Below, in pieces: positions 1 to 7,457 of a stretch of DNA of 64,000 nt (positions are counted from its first letter, which is position 1; each line of letters starts with the position of its first letter). This DNA comes from Bacteroides rodentium JCM 16496. Its GTDB lineage: Bacteria; Bacteroidota; Bacteroidia; Bacteroidales; Bacteroidaceae. A program made the translations under genes and the position numbers. Below the pieces are notes generated by a model. That model searched no databases. It was not told the origin of the DNA and worked only from the letters and a program-made list of their open reading frames with translations. The stretch lies in assembly GCF_000614125.1 (NCBI RefSeq), contig NZ_BAKJ01000011.1:1-64000 (forward strand), read 5' to 3'.

Positions 1-122
1 CTTTTTGAGGAATGTTTATAGTTTGTATAACAGATTTATGATTTAAGGAGTGTATGTAAAACACATAAATAGTAATGGAGATGATAAATCATATGGTAAC
101 ATGTTTTTATATTAGGTTGCTT

Positions 123-157
123 GTCGTCTGATGACTTTTGATGCCATCTGATGACAC
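123..157 (+). promoter_or_regulatory. 10-bp repeat array 1, upstream of primase-like gene
   Basis: TGATGAC-like cores start at 129, 139 and 149, exactly one helical turn apart. A TTTTG (-33-like) follows a few bases later, and GTTCTTTG stands 20 bp beyond it where a Bacteroides -7 box would be (a weak match). The same repeat type and placement recur at 3017, 13482, 57200 and 59684, always with the same polarity relative to the downstream gene. I infer an activator or repressor array of the ICE. Confidence 0.6.
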
Positions 158-235
158 TGTTTTGTCTGTTTCGGGTATAAAGCGGTTCTTTGTCCTATGT
201 GTTAATCGTGAATTAATTCATGAAAAAGATATGTC

Positions 236-1099
236 ATGAACATACAAGAAGCAAAGAACATCAGGCTTGTTGATTTTTTAGCCGGATTCGGACATGAACC
301 GGTAATACAGCGTGGGAACAGCGTATGGTACAAATCGCCCTTCAGGACGGAAAAGGAGGCCTCTTTCAAGGTAGACCTCCATAAGGAACTATGGTATGAC
401 TTCGGTCTGGGGAAGGGAGGGAATATTATAACATTAGCCAAGGAGATTTATCGGACACAGGATGTAAGCCGTGTGTTACGGTGTATTGAGGATAAAAGGA
501 CGGTTTTGAAGCCGGTTACTGTCTCCTGCCCTTTTGAAAAAGCGTATCCCGCCTTTCAGGACTTGAAAATCACTCCTCTTGCCAACCGGATACTGCTTGC
601 CTATCTGGAGGAACGGTGCATTGATACGGAAACGGCCCGAAAAGTATGCAAGGAGGCTCATTTTAATCGGAACGGGAAAAATTATTTTGCCATCGCTTTC
701 CCTAATATTTCCGGAGGGTACGAAATCAGGAACAGGTATTTCAAGGCTTGTATCGCTCCCAAGGACATCACCTGTATCATCAGCTCACCGGAGAGCGGGA
801 TTTGCTATATTTTTGAGGGGTTTATGGATTTTCTGTCTTTCAGGCCGGCTTTTCCATCCTTGGAAGAGGGGGATTATATAGTGTTGAATTCTGTCAGTAA
901 CTTACAGAAGGCTTTTTCTTTCCTTGCACGATATGACGGCATCTGTTGCTGTCTGGACAATGATACCGCCGGAAAAAATGCGGTGCAGGCATTAAAGGAG
1001 AAATACGGAATCCGTATATGTGATCTCTCGCATGAATATTCCGGATATAAGGACCTGAATGAATATCTGTGCGGGAAAAACAATCAGCTCCATATATAA
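236..1099 (+). CDS. TOPRIM-domain primase-like protein of the ICE
   Basis: This 287-residue protein resembles the small DnaG/TraP-type primases of Bacteroides conjugative elements. The N-terminal part (about 1-90) is shaped like a CHC2 zinc-binding primase domain (KSPFRTEKEASFKV, FGLGKGGNII) but lacks the usual cysteine/histidine ligands. The C-terminal TOPRIM part carries the glutamate motif YIFEGFMD (E194) and the acidic motif LDNDTAGKNA (D241, D243). Such proteins probably prime the complementary strand after transfer or help the element replicate. It stands alone behind repeat array 1 and ends before a hairpin shared with a convergent gene. The start at 236 is the first ATG ahead of the domain. 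Domain assignment is fairly sure; the exact role is inference. Confidence 0.8.
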   Translation: MNIQEAKNIRLVDFLAGFGHEPVIQRGNSVWYKSPFRTEKEASFKVDLHKELWYDFGLGKGGNIITLAKEIYRTQDVSRVLRCIEDKRTVLKPVTVSCPFEKAYPAFQDLKITPLANRILLAYLEERCIDTETARKVCKEAHFNRNGKNYFAIAFPNISGGYEIRNRYFKACIAPKDITCIISSPESGICYIFEGFMDFLSFRPAFPSLEEGDYIVLNSVSNLQKAFSFLARYDGICCCLDNDTAGKNAVQALKEKYGIRICDLSHEYSGYKDLNEYLCGKNNQLHI

Positions 1100-1144
1100 T
1101 AATAGAAGAATTGAAAAGACTGTCAGATGATATCCCCTTGTTTC

Positions 1145-1168
1145 CTTCCTGCTGCATGTGGCAGGAAG
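1145..1168. terminator. Hairpin between convergent genes
   Basis: CTTCCTGC and GCAGGAAG form an 8-bp stem with an 8-base loop, followed by a T-rich stretch. It lies between the primase-like gene and the convergent DUF4121-like gene, so it probably serves as a terminator. Confidence 0.55.
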
Positions 1169-1198
1169 CAGGGTGATTTTTAATGTGGCGATCCTGTG

Positions 1199-1978
1199 TT
1201 AATAGTAGAATGTGGTCAGATGTGTTTTATGGTCTTTTACGATCTTTACTTCCTGCATCTGTCCGTATATCTCACGCACGGATACCGGACAGTCCATCTT
1301 TTCCCATTCTTCCGGGGAAATCCTCATGTCGGAGTGCCTGAAACATAGTATGACCATTTCCAAGGAATCCTCTTCTGCGAATATGAAACCTTCATGGTCA
1401 TCGATAAATTGCTTGAGTCCATCCTCATCCTTGCAGGATATTTCTCCGGTGTACATATCCCCGACCGGCCGGGTGTTTTTGCGGATATGGATTTTGAACC
1501 ATTCCCGGCTTTCCAGCTGTTCAGGTGTGCCACATTCCCACAGGGCTATTTTCGTATCGTAGTAAACCTCCCCGTTCTCACATGCCCCGTAATGCCCCCA
1601 ATGCTTGAAACGGCCGGTGGTCCATGCCTTGAACCTTACATCGCCAGCCTTTACCAACACACACTCACCGCCATGCATATCGCATTTGACACCCTTCTTA
1701 TCCCGGGACACGAACGGGACACGGGAGAAATTCCGGAGCACAATGTTATCTCCATACACGGCATCTACGAAGAACGGCCGGGAGCGTTCACCGTATCCGG
1801 AAATAAAGAACAGGCTGTCACCTGTACGGGGATACCGGTCGGAACGTGTCTTTTCGATGTGTTCCACCATTGCGTTCACTTTCTCTATGTCTTCCCGGAC
1901 AAGCCCGTGTATCCGGTCATACCAGTAGTTCAGGCGGATGAACGTTTCCTTGCAATACTTGTTTTTTGTTTGAATCAT
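1199..1978 (-). CDS. DUF4121-like conserved ICE protein
   Basis: This 259-residue protein is of a type I associate with the DUF4121 family of Bacteroides conjugative elements; its function is unknown. The open frame extends upstream to 2161, but that part translates through the structured repeat at 2062-2157, so I take the start MIQTKNKYCKE at 1978. It is a soluble, charged protein with no signal peptide or membrane segment. It is transcribed away from the HTH pair at 2364-2958, and the structured repeat lies in its presumed leader, about 80 bases before the start. The gene call is firm; the family name is from memory and less certain. Confidence 0.7.
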   Translation of the reverse strand: MIQTKNKYCKETFIRLNYWYDRIHGLVREDIEKVNAMVEHIEKTRSDRYPRTGDSLFFISGYGERSRPFFVDAVYGDNIVLRNFSRVPFVSRDKKGVKCDMHGGECVLVKAGDVRFKAWTTGRFKHWGHYGACENGEVYYDTKIALWECGTPEQLESREWFKIHIRKNTRPVGDMYTGEISCKDEDGLKQFIDDHEGFIFAEEDSLEMVILCFRHSDMRISPEEWEKMDCPVSVREIYGQMQEVKIVKDHKTHLTTFYY

Positions 1979-2061
1979 GATCTTTTTTATTTTGTGGTTA
2001 AACATGCCCGGCTTTGGTAAAGCCGGTATTTCTTTTCTTATATGCATCCGTTTGTCTTTTA

Positions 2062-2157
2062 CCCTGATTGTGCAAGGCTTGGCGAAAAAATACCGCAGCG
2101 AAGCGAGGATGATTTTTTCAGCCAACCGGTCCGAAGGACCGCCTTGCTCGATCAGGG
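2062..2157. repeat. Structured repeat element, copy A
   Basis: Nested stems are visible. Outer: CCCTGAT (2062-2068) with ATCAGGG (2151-2157). Second: GCAAGGC (2072-2078) with GCCTTGC (2141-2147). Third: TTGGC plus GAAAAAAT (2079-2091) with ATTTTTTC plus GCCAA (2112-2125), one bulged A. Fourth: a hairpin GGTCCGAAGGACC (2128-2140). The apical loop of the third stem holds TACCGCAGCGAAGCGAGGAT. Copy B at 9075-9199 has the same architecture with different paired bases. Both copies lie between leftward genes, upstream of a start codon. An RNA read leftward is plausible, but the strand is not proven. Confidence 0.7.
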
Positions 2158-2363
2158 GCAAAAGGCTACCTTTGCAGGTAAGAAACAGAAATGCGGAACA
2201 CTGCTTGATTCCAAGGTGGAAAACCTTTACCCCGCCAACCTGATATATCCACCCAATAAAATCCGCCAGGGAAAATCTGTTTTTAAAAGATTCCTAGGCC
2301 CATTTATCTTACATTGGACTGTATAAGGAAGCACTTGAAGTCCGGATATTTCCCAAACGGACA

Positions 2364-2666
2364 TTACCGGTCATCAAACGCCTCCACCCTGTTTCTTTCC
2401 AGCAAAGCAAGGATGTCCTTCTCCTTATATAGTAATTTGCCTCCTATCTTGTAGTAAGGCAGTTTGCCGTTTATCCTGTACTCTGCCAGCGTCCTGCGTG
2501 TCAGTTTCAACTGTTCGGCAAGCTCACAATCCGTAATGTAACGTTCTCCGTTCAGAACCGGACGTAATTTCTCCTCCTGCTTGTCCAGCATTTCAGACAG
2601 GCTGTCTATGTTCCGGAAAAAACGAATGATTTCCGGGGTTTCTTTGGTCAACAGGGATTGAATCAT
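2364..2666 (-). CDS. Excisionase-type helix-turn-helix protein
   Basis: This 100-residue protein has a C-terminal HTH of the HTH_17/excisionase type: YITDCELAEQLKLTRRTLAEY, then the wing-like YKIGGKLLYKEKDI and ALLERNRVE. The N-terminal 40 residues are helical. It lies 7 bp downstream of a second protein of the same class, giving the paired arrangement of Xis2c/Xis2d-like proteins in CTnDOT, which act in excision and in activating transfer genes. That parallel is by family and arrangement only. Being small HTH proteins of the element, this pair are candidate ligands for the 10-bp repeat arrays. Confidence 0.75.
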   Translation of the reverse strand: MIQSLLTKETPEIIRFFRNIDSLSEMLDKQEEKLRPVLNGERYITDCELAEQLKLTRRTLAEYRINGKLPYYKIGGKLLYKEKDILALLERNRVEAFDDR

Positions 2667-2673
2667 AGCACTT

Positions 2674-2958
2674 CTAAAGGGTTATACGGTGAATATTGTT
2701 TTCCATAAAACGGATAATATCCTGACGTTTGTAATACACCTTACGGTCTATATAACTGTAAGGGATGGCCCTGCTTCTGCGAAGCTGTAACATCTTTCCG
2801 GGAGAGACATCCATGAGCATGCAAGCCTCCTGGTTGTCAATCCAGTCGTCCATACCGGATATGCCATTTCCGCATGTTTCACACATTTTTCTTGCAACGG
2901 CTTCCAGAGCCTCATTCATTTCCATGAATGTTTTAGCCTCGATACATACAAACTCCAT
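2674..2958 (-). CDS. Excisionase-type helix-turn-helix protein
   Basis: This 94-residue protein has a C-terminal HTH_17-like region (WIDNQEACMLMDVSPGKMLQ, then RAIPYSYIDRKVYYKRQDII). It is the first gene of a two-gene leftward operon with the HTH gene at 2364. Upstream lies a good Bacteroides-type promoter on the minus strand: TTTTG at 3011-3015, a 20-bp spacer, then TATTTTCG at 2983-2990. Repeat array 2 directly abuts the -33 element. This suggests autoregulation or control by a partner HTH protein. Resemblance to Xis2-type excisionases is inferred from size, fold and pairing. Confidence 0.75.
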   Translation of the reverse strand: MEFVCIEAKTFMEMNEALEAVARKMCETCGNGISGMDDWIDNQEACMLMDVSPGKMLQLRRSRAIPYSYIDRKVYYKRQDIIRFMENNIHRITL

Positions 2959-2982
2959 AAACTGTACTTTTTTTGTCGGATA

Positions 2983-3015
2983 CGAAAATATGGAAGGGGA
3001 TACTCACCTCCAAAA
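2983..3015 (-). promoter_or_regulatory. Putative promoter of the HTH pair
   Basis: On the minus strand, TTTTG (3011-3015) and TATTTTCG (2983-2990) are 20 bp apart. This matches the Bacteroides TTTG / TAnnTTTG promoter with one mismatch in the -7 box. Confidence 0.55.
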
Positions 3016-3016
3016 G

Positions 3017-3054
3017 GATGTCGTCAAATGACATCAGATGTCATTAAACGTCAT
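3017..3054 (-). promoter_or_regulatory. 10-bp repeat array 2
   Basis: Read on the minus strand, GACGTTTAAT, GACATCTGAT, GTCATTTGAC and GACATC follow each other at 10-bp steps and end next to the -33 element of the HTH-pair promoter. Confidence 0.6.
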
Positions 3055-3193
3055 ATGTAACAGAGGGCTGCAGAATCAAACTTCAGGAAAATGCTCCGAA
3101 ATAAATATTATCATCAATTATATATGTTGAATACTTTGTGTGGAAGCGTCATCAATTTACCCGGTTTTAAGAACATAGGCGGGATATTACCTG

Positions 3194-3254
3194 TAAATTG
3201 TAAAGTTTACATTCGGACTTTACAGTTTTACACTTCAAAATTTTACACTTACCA
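3194..3254. repeat. TTTACA repeat cluster
   Basis: Between the divergent HTH genes, TGTAAA/TTTACA is repeated about five times in 60 bp, including the palindrome GTAAAGTTTAC. It may be an operator for a second regulator. The rest of 3060-3430 is AT-rich and shows no gene. Confidence 0.35.
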
Positions 3255-3432
3255 TTCACCGATAAAAATCATAAAATGTTATTTGTTTGATTCTTAATAG
3301 AATACAATCTATAATTAAGTTAAGACCGGCATTCCGGCATAGATTTTTCACTAAAGATGGCATATACTCTCGAAAGTGCGCACAAGAAAGGGTATTTCAG
3401 TAATAACCTTTAAAAGACAGGAGAGATACGCC

Positions 3433-3725
3433 ATGATGTATATAGACAATGAAGTGCTTGAGAAAATGATAATGACCATAGTGGAAGGTTTTGACCGCAT
3501 AGAGAAGAAACTGGACAGGATGGGGCGTGTGAAGGATTTCATGAACGGGGACGAGCTTTTGGACAACTATGACATAGCCAGGCTGCTCAACGTGTCGTTG
3601 CGGACAGTCGCCCGCTACCGGGAAAAAGGCTGATCCGCTATTACCAGACGGACGATAACGGAAAGAACTTCTACAGAAGCTCGGAAATACAGGAATTCTT
3701 GCTGAAACGCGGAAAGAAAAAATGA
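3433..3725 (+). CDS. Helix-turn-helix protein, frame-broken
   Basis: The gene starts at MMYIDNEVLEK and encodes a helical N-terminus (IEKKLDRMGRV) and an HTH (NYDIARLLNVSLRTVARYR). The frame stops at 3633 after REKG, but the next frame continues directly with IRYYQTDDNGKNFYRSSE and ends at 3725 with KRGKKK, the expected C-terminus of this HTH_17-type family. One lost A in the run near 3627 explains the break, and the repaired gene has 97 residues. It is divergent from the other HTH pair. It is either a true pseudogene or, more likely given the window-wide pattern, a sequence error. Confidence 0.65.
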
Positions 3726-3781
3726 GCGTGGGAGTATCAATATGCGGAAGTTATGCTAACTTTGTTTCATAAACAGTTGTT

Positions 3782-4486
3782 ATGAAGACAAATACCAATT
3801 CTAGATATGCCGTCGCAGTCCTTATTGACGGGGATAACGCCTCCTTTGAGAAGATGGAGGATATAATGGGCTTTGTTTCCCGTTATGGGGATGCCGTCGT
3901 GAGACGAATTTATGGAGACTGGACGAGGAAAGCGCTTTCCGCGTGGAAGGGAACTGCCCGGGAGCATGGATTCAGGCTCATACAGGCTTCCTCCCATGCT
4001 CCCGGAAAGAACACGACCGATATTGCACTGGTCATAGACGCGATGGACATTCTTCGTGACAGTCGGGCAGACTGTTTCTGTCTGGTAGCCAGTGACGGTG
4101 ACTACAGCCTGCTTGCCCAACGGATACGGGAAGCCGGATTGAAGGTGCTGGGATATGGGGAGGATAAGACTCCCGTATCACTGGTACGGTCCTGTTCCGT
4201 GTTCCTGTATGCCGACCGGAAGGAAAACAAGGTTTCGGACAATACTCCCGAATTTTTTATCCAAAGGGACATGGAGTATTTCGACAAGGCTTTCCGGCAG
4301 GCGGCTGACGGCAAAGAGGAGGTTTCCCTTTCACTGATCGGCGGCGCATTAAAAAAAATGATGCCCAAATTCAAGGTCAGGAGATATGGATGCAAGACAT
4401 TGGGCAAACTCTATGAAAGGCTGGACCGGTACGAGCTGGTCATGACGGAAAAGGGAGTGGCAAGTGCCGTGCGGCTGAAAGGCTGA
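3782..4486 (+). CDS. NYN-domain (LabA/DUF88-like) protein with LOTUS-type C-terminus
   Basis: This 234-residue protein has an N-terminal NYN domain, a PIN-like nuclease fold. Acidic residues in VLIDGDNAS (D16, D18), NTTDIALVIDAMD and LVASDGDYSLLA form the expected metal-binding cluster. The C-terminal part (SLIGGALKKMMPKFKVRRYG, KTLGKLYERL) resembles an OST-HTH/LOTUS RNA-binding domain. The family predicts a nuclease acting on RNA. The gene stands alone, converges on the PRTRC operon and ends at a strong bidirectional terminator. A role in element maintenance or defence is possible but not shown. Confidence 0.8.
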   Translation: MKTNTNSRYAVAVLIDGDNASFEKMEDIMGFVSRYGDAVVRRIYGDWTRKALSAWKGTAREHGFRLIQASSHAPGKNTTDIALVIDAMDILRDSRADCFCLVASDGDYSLLAQRIREAGLKVLGYGEDKTPVSLVRSCSVFLYADRKENKVSDNTPEFFIQRDMEYFDKAFRQAADGKEEVSLSLIGGALKKMMPKFKVRRYGCKTLGKLYERLDRYELVMTEKGVASAVRLKG

Positions 4487-4510
4487 ACCGCACGGCGGGA
4501 ACAATCAGGA

Positions 4511-4563
4511 ACCGTCAGTTTTCTTTTATGCATCCTTGCCATGCATGAAAGAAAACTGACGGT
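4511..4563. terminator. Strong bidirectional terminator
   Basis: ACCGTCAGTTTTCTTT (4511-4526) pairs perfectly with AAAGAAAACTGACGGT (4548-4563); an inner ATGCA/TGCAT extends the stem. A/T-rich arms give a U-rich tail on either strand. It lies between convergent genes. Confidence 0.85.
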
Positions 4564-4569
4564 TGTTGT

Positions 4570-5359
4570 CTATACCGGAATGGGATTAATCCGTAGGGTA
4601 TCGAGATTGAGATAAGCTCCCCGGTAGAATGTCCTTCCTTCCCTGAGCATACGCCACAGGATGTCGCAGCCGGTTTGTGCCAGTATGGAATTGATGAAAA
4701 GGTCCTGCTTCTGCAAGGCTTCCGCCAGCGAGCAGCTCGGCCCCGAATCCTTTTCCTTGATGGTGGAGTAGCGTACCTCTTCGGTAATGACATTCATGCG
4801 GGGAATGGGCAGGTATTCGTTGGAGACGGGCTGGAGAATCTTGCCACGGATGTTCCCTATCAGGACCTGTCCGGTGGTCCGGGCATTGCCGAAGTCCATC
4901 CAGTATATGGGTGACCGCTCGTTGTTGGAAGTGTGTTCCCGGTGTTTCTTCAGGAACCGCCAGAGGTTCATCCGGGAGCGGATGTTGTCGGTGCAGGTAA
5001 CGATGATGTTCGCCAGGGCGGGCTCTTCCCGGTCTGCGGAGGCTTTCAGCGGATAACGCTGCCCCTTTGCCTCCCACGAGAAGCCGAAAAAACGGTTGAT
5101 GCGGGTCACAAGTGCCGCAGCCTTGTTCAATCCGAGTTCCGATCCGCTGAACAGCTGGCGTCCGATGTTCGCTTCCGTGACGGTATCGGGGTCGAAGACC
5201 GTCACGTGCAGTCCCGGATGTCCTAGCGCCTGTAATGCCACGCTCATCCGCGCCAGGCCGGTGGCCACCTGTGAGCCTGTTCCGCCCGCACCGACTACGA
5301 AGACGGTCACGATGGTAGGGATTGAGCAGGTACCTGTCTGTATAATGAATCTTTTTCAT
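4570..5359 (-). CDS. PRTRC system ThiF-family (E1-like) protein, frame-broken
   Basis: This is an adenylating E1/ThiF-fold protein. It shows the nucleotide-binding glycines VVGAGGTGSQ, the acidic motif FDPDTVTEANIGRQLF and VTCTDNIRSRMN, which match the PRTRC ThiF family. The reading frame from GTG at 5310 is intact, but the natural start is ATG at 5359 (MKKIHYTDRYLLNP). That ATG overlaps the stop of PRTRC protein B as ATGA. One extra C near 5321 separates the two frames; removing it gives 262 residues. It is the last gene of the leftward operon. The family is thought to work with the E2-like protein B and the small protein C; the substrate is unknown. Confidence 0.8.
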
Positions 5360-6066
5360 GCCAGTAAGTCTTTAAGTTGTTTGTTCATGGGTTTCAGTTC
5401 GTTCTCGTCAAACGGATTGGCGCGTGCCTTTTCCGTTACCGAGACCAGGTTGCTTCCGGTCGGGTTTCTGTTTCCTCCCAGATGGGAGAACTCGCTGAGC
5501 CAGAAACGTTTTTCCCAATACTCGAGGAGTTTTGAGAAAGTCATGTCTTCCGGGGGAGTCAACGTGGCATTTCCCAGACAGACACTGCTGCCCGTGACAT
5601 TGAAGAAAGGGGCGAGGAAAAGCGGGCTGTTTTCCACCGGTTTTTCCCCCTTGTAGGAGAAAATGTCCAGCCTGTCACCGGAAACCATGTAGATCACGCC
5701 GGGCACATGGAATATCCCGTCAGGAATATTCAGGCTTCCGGCAAAGAACATCCGCCGTTTTCCCGGAGGATTGTACCAGATATACCTCTCGTGCCCCTTA
5801 CGGGTATCACACCACAGCATGTTGGCGGGGATTTTCCCGTGCGGCACGTTCCGCCTGTCATCCGTATAGGATTCCACCAGGGAGTCCATGAACTCATAGG
5901 TGACAGGCATGGCAGCCTCCATCCTGCCCCTGTCATTGATGGGATGCAGTTCGAGGTAATGCATTCCGTTCCCATAGCGGTTCTCACGGTATTCATACGC
6001 GATCAGTGCCGCCTTGGGCACCATCACCTGTTGCAATTTATTGGTCAGTTCATTCATATCGTTCAT
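5356..6066 (-). CDS. PRTRC system protein B (E2-like)
   Basis: This 236-residue protein matches PRTRC protein B, classed in the literature as a prokaryotic E2-like fold. Visible landmarks are YLELHPINDRGRM, MLWCDTRKGHERYIWYNPPG and the tryptophan-rich C-terminus (LLEYWEKRFWLSEFSH). The cysteine in MLWCD could be of interest, but I cannot say it is catalytic. It begins two bases after protein F ends and overlaps ThiF by 4 bp, so the genes are translationally coupled. Confidence 0.8.
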   Translation of the reverse strand: MNDMNELTNKLQQVMVPKAALIAYEYRENRYGNGMHYLELHPINDRGRMEAAMPVTYEFMDSLVESYTDDRRNVPHGKIPANMLWCDTRKGHERYIWYNPPGKRRMFFAGSLNIPDGIFHVPGVIYMVSGDRLDIFSYKGEKPVENSPLFLAPFFNVTGSSVCLGNATLTPPEDMTFSKLLEYWEKRFWLSEFSHLGGNRNPTGSNLVSVTEKARANPFDENELKPMNKQLKDLLA

Positions 6067-6067
6067 T

Positions 6068-7177
6068 TTAGAAGTTGTCAGCTATATGTTTTGTAAAACG
6101 TGCCAGCCATTTTGAAAGCTTTTCCGGGTAGTCGCCCATTTGGAAGAGACAGTCCGTTTCCGGTGTCAGGAACCTGTATGTGACCGGGGTAAGGGCATAA
6201 GTCTCCTGGTAGTCCGAGTTCATGAACCCTTCCATACATTCAGCCAGCGTGTCACGGGTAGAGTAGACCAGCATGACCTGGCTTTCCATTCCCACCGGGT
6301 AAAAATCACGCTCCTCCTCATACGCCCAATCGTACAGGTAATCTGTGAGGTTCGGGCTTTCCGGGGTGATCAGTGCCATACCCTCCCTTATCAATTCCAG
6401 CAGTTTTTGTTCCTTCCCCTTTTTTGTCCGGTAATTCCGTACAGCCTCTTCCAGGGAGTTGCAGAACGGTTTTTCCGACATCCGTTTGAGCGCTTTCGCC
6501 CGTTTTCCTGACTGATAGGAATCCGCCAGCCGCCTGTTCGCCCTGATTTCTTTCGGGGAAGCGTCGGAATCCCGGTTTTCCCAGTCTTCCAGTTCCTCTA
6601 TGGCGAAGTCATAGCAAAACGCCTCGGTGACATTGCAGACTCCGTGATGCCGGACGAATTGCCGGATGAACTCCCTGACAATGTTCCTCAATGGTACGGG
6701 AAGCCGTTCCGTAAAGTCGATGGGAATCCAGAACAGCTCGGGTTCCGGCCAGTCGTGATGGCGGAACAGACAGAAATGGAGCCTTCCTTCTTTCTCTTCC
6801 AGATTGACACATTCCGGCACGCTCTCGTCCATCGCCTTGTACAGTTCGGTGATTTTCAGACGGGGGCTGCCCCCTTTCCTGTATCGGAAAGGGAGCTTTA
6901 TACCCATAAGTCCGGCATAGTTCGATGCCGATTGGTAGAGATAGTCAAAATTCTCCGGTGTCGTGAGATTGACCGGGGAACCGTCATATCCGTCTTTATG
7001 CCAGAAATCCGGTGCGAGGGGAGGAATTTTATCTGTCAGAAAATCATGACGCTTCCCGGTGGCGGCAGTATCCTCCTTTTTTGTCCCGTTGTTCCTCTTC
7101 GGATGTCTGACGGGCCGGCTAAACAGATAATGAGTCCTGCCAGATTCTCCTTGGCTGATTCTGAGAGCTGTCTGCAT
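6068..7177 (-). CDS. PRTRC system protein F-like
   Basis: This 369-residue soluble protein sits between proteins C and B, where PRTRC cassettes encode protein F. The N-terminal 60 residues are basic and probably disordered; the rest has no recognised catalytic motif. GGAGGACAAACC precedes the ATG at 7177 and sets the start. The assignment rests mainly on position and size plus general resemblance, so I am less sure than for the neighbours. Confidence 0.65.
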   Translation of the reverse strand: MQTALRISQGESGRTHYLFSRPVRHPKRNNGTKKEDTAATGKRHDFLTDKIPPLAPDFWHKDGYDGSPVNLTTPENFDYLYQSASNYAGLMGIKLPFRYRKGGSPRLKITELYKAMDESVPECVNLEEKEGRLHFCLFRHHDWPEPELFWIPIDFTERLPVPLRNIVREFIRQFVRHHGVCNVTEAFCYDFAIEELEDWENRDSDASPKEIRANRRLADSYQSGKRAKALKRMSEKPFCNSLEEAVRNYRTKKGKEQKLLELIREGMALITPESPNLTDYLYDWAYEEERDFYPVGMESQVMLVYSTRDTLAECMEGFMNSDYQETYALTPVTYRFLTPETDCLFQMGDYPEKLSKWLARFTKHIADNF

Positions 7178-7213
7178 GGTTTGTCCTCCTTTTTCTTTCT
7201 CTTGTCCATACGA

Positions 7214-7435
7214 TTACCCTTTCACTCCGATGGTTGTCTTGAAGCGGTAGACCGCCTTGTCCTCCTCCCATTCCGGTCCGTGAACGGTCGCCGTTGTCAG
7301 TTCGGGATAGGTCATGGAGTAGAAGTCCATCACCTCGTTTACGGACAGTTCGTTGTTCGGGTCGCTCAATACCAGTTCCTTAGAGTCCTTCTTGAATTTG
7401 AAGACTCTCTGCAATCCTTTGATTTCAAGTGCCAT
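7214..7435 (-). CDS. PRTRC system protein C
   Basis: This 73-residue protein (MALEIKGLQRVFKFKKDSKE, then SVNEVMDFYSMTYPELTTA) matches PRTRC protein C, a small protein proposed to be beta-grasp/ubiquitin-like. It ends in GVKG rather than a diglycine. It lies between proteins E and F in a tightly packed leftward operon with ThiF and the E2-like protein, which supports a conjugation- or sulfur-carrier-like system. No substrate is known. Confidence 0.85.
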   Translation of the reverse strand: MALEIKGLQRVFKFKKDSKELVLSDPNNELSVNEVMDFYSMTYPELTTATVHGPEWEEDKAVYRFKTTIGVKG

Positions 7436-7457
7436 AATTTCTCTTCTTTTATAAGGT

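Noticed and set aside
2977..3725. Programmed frameshift in the HTH gene
   Set aside because: No slippery heptamer with a downstream structure is evident, and the one-base loss matches the pattern in a dozen other genes.
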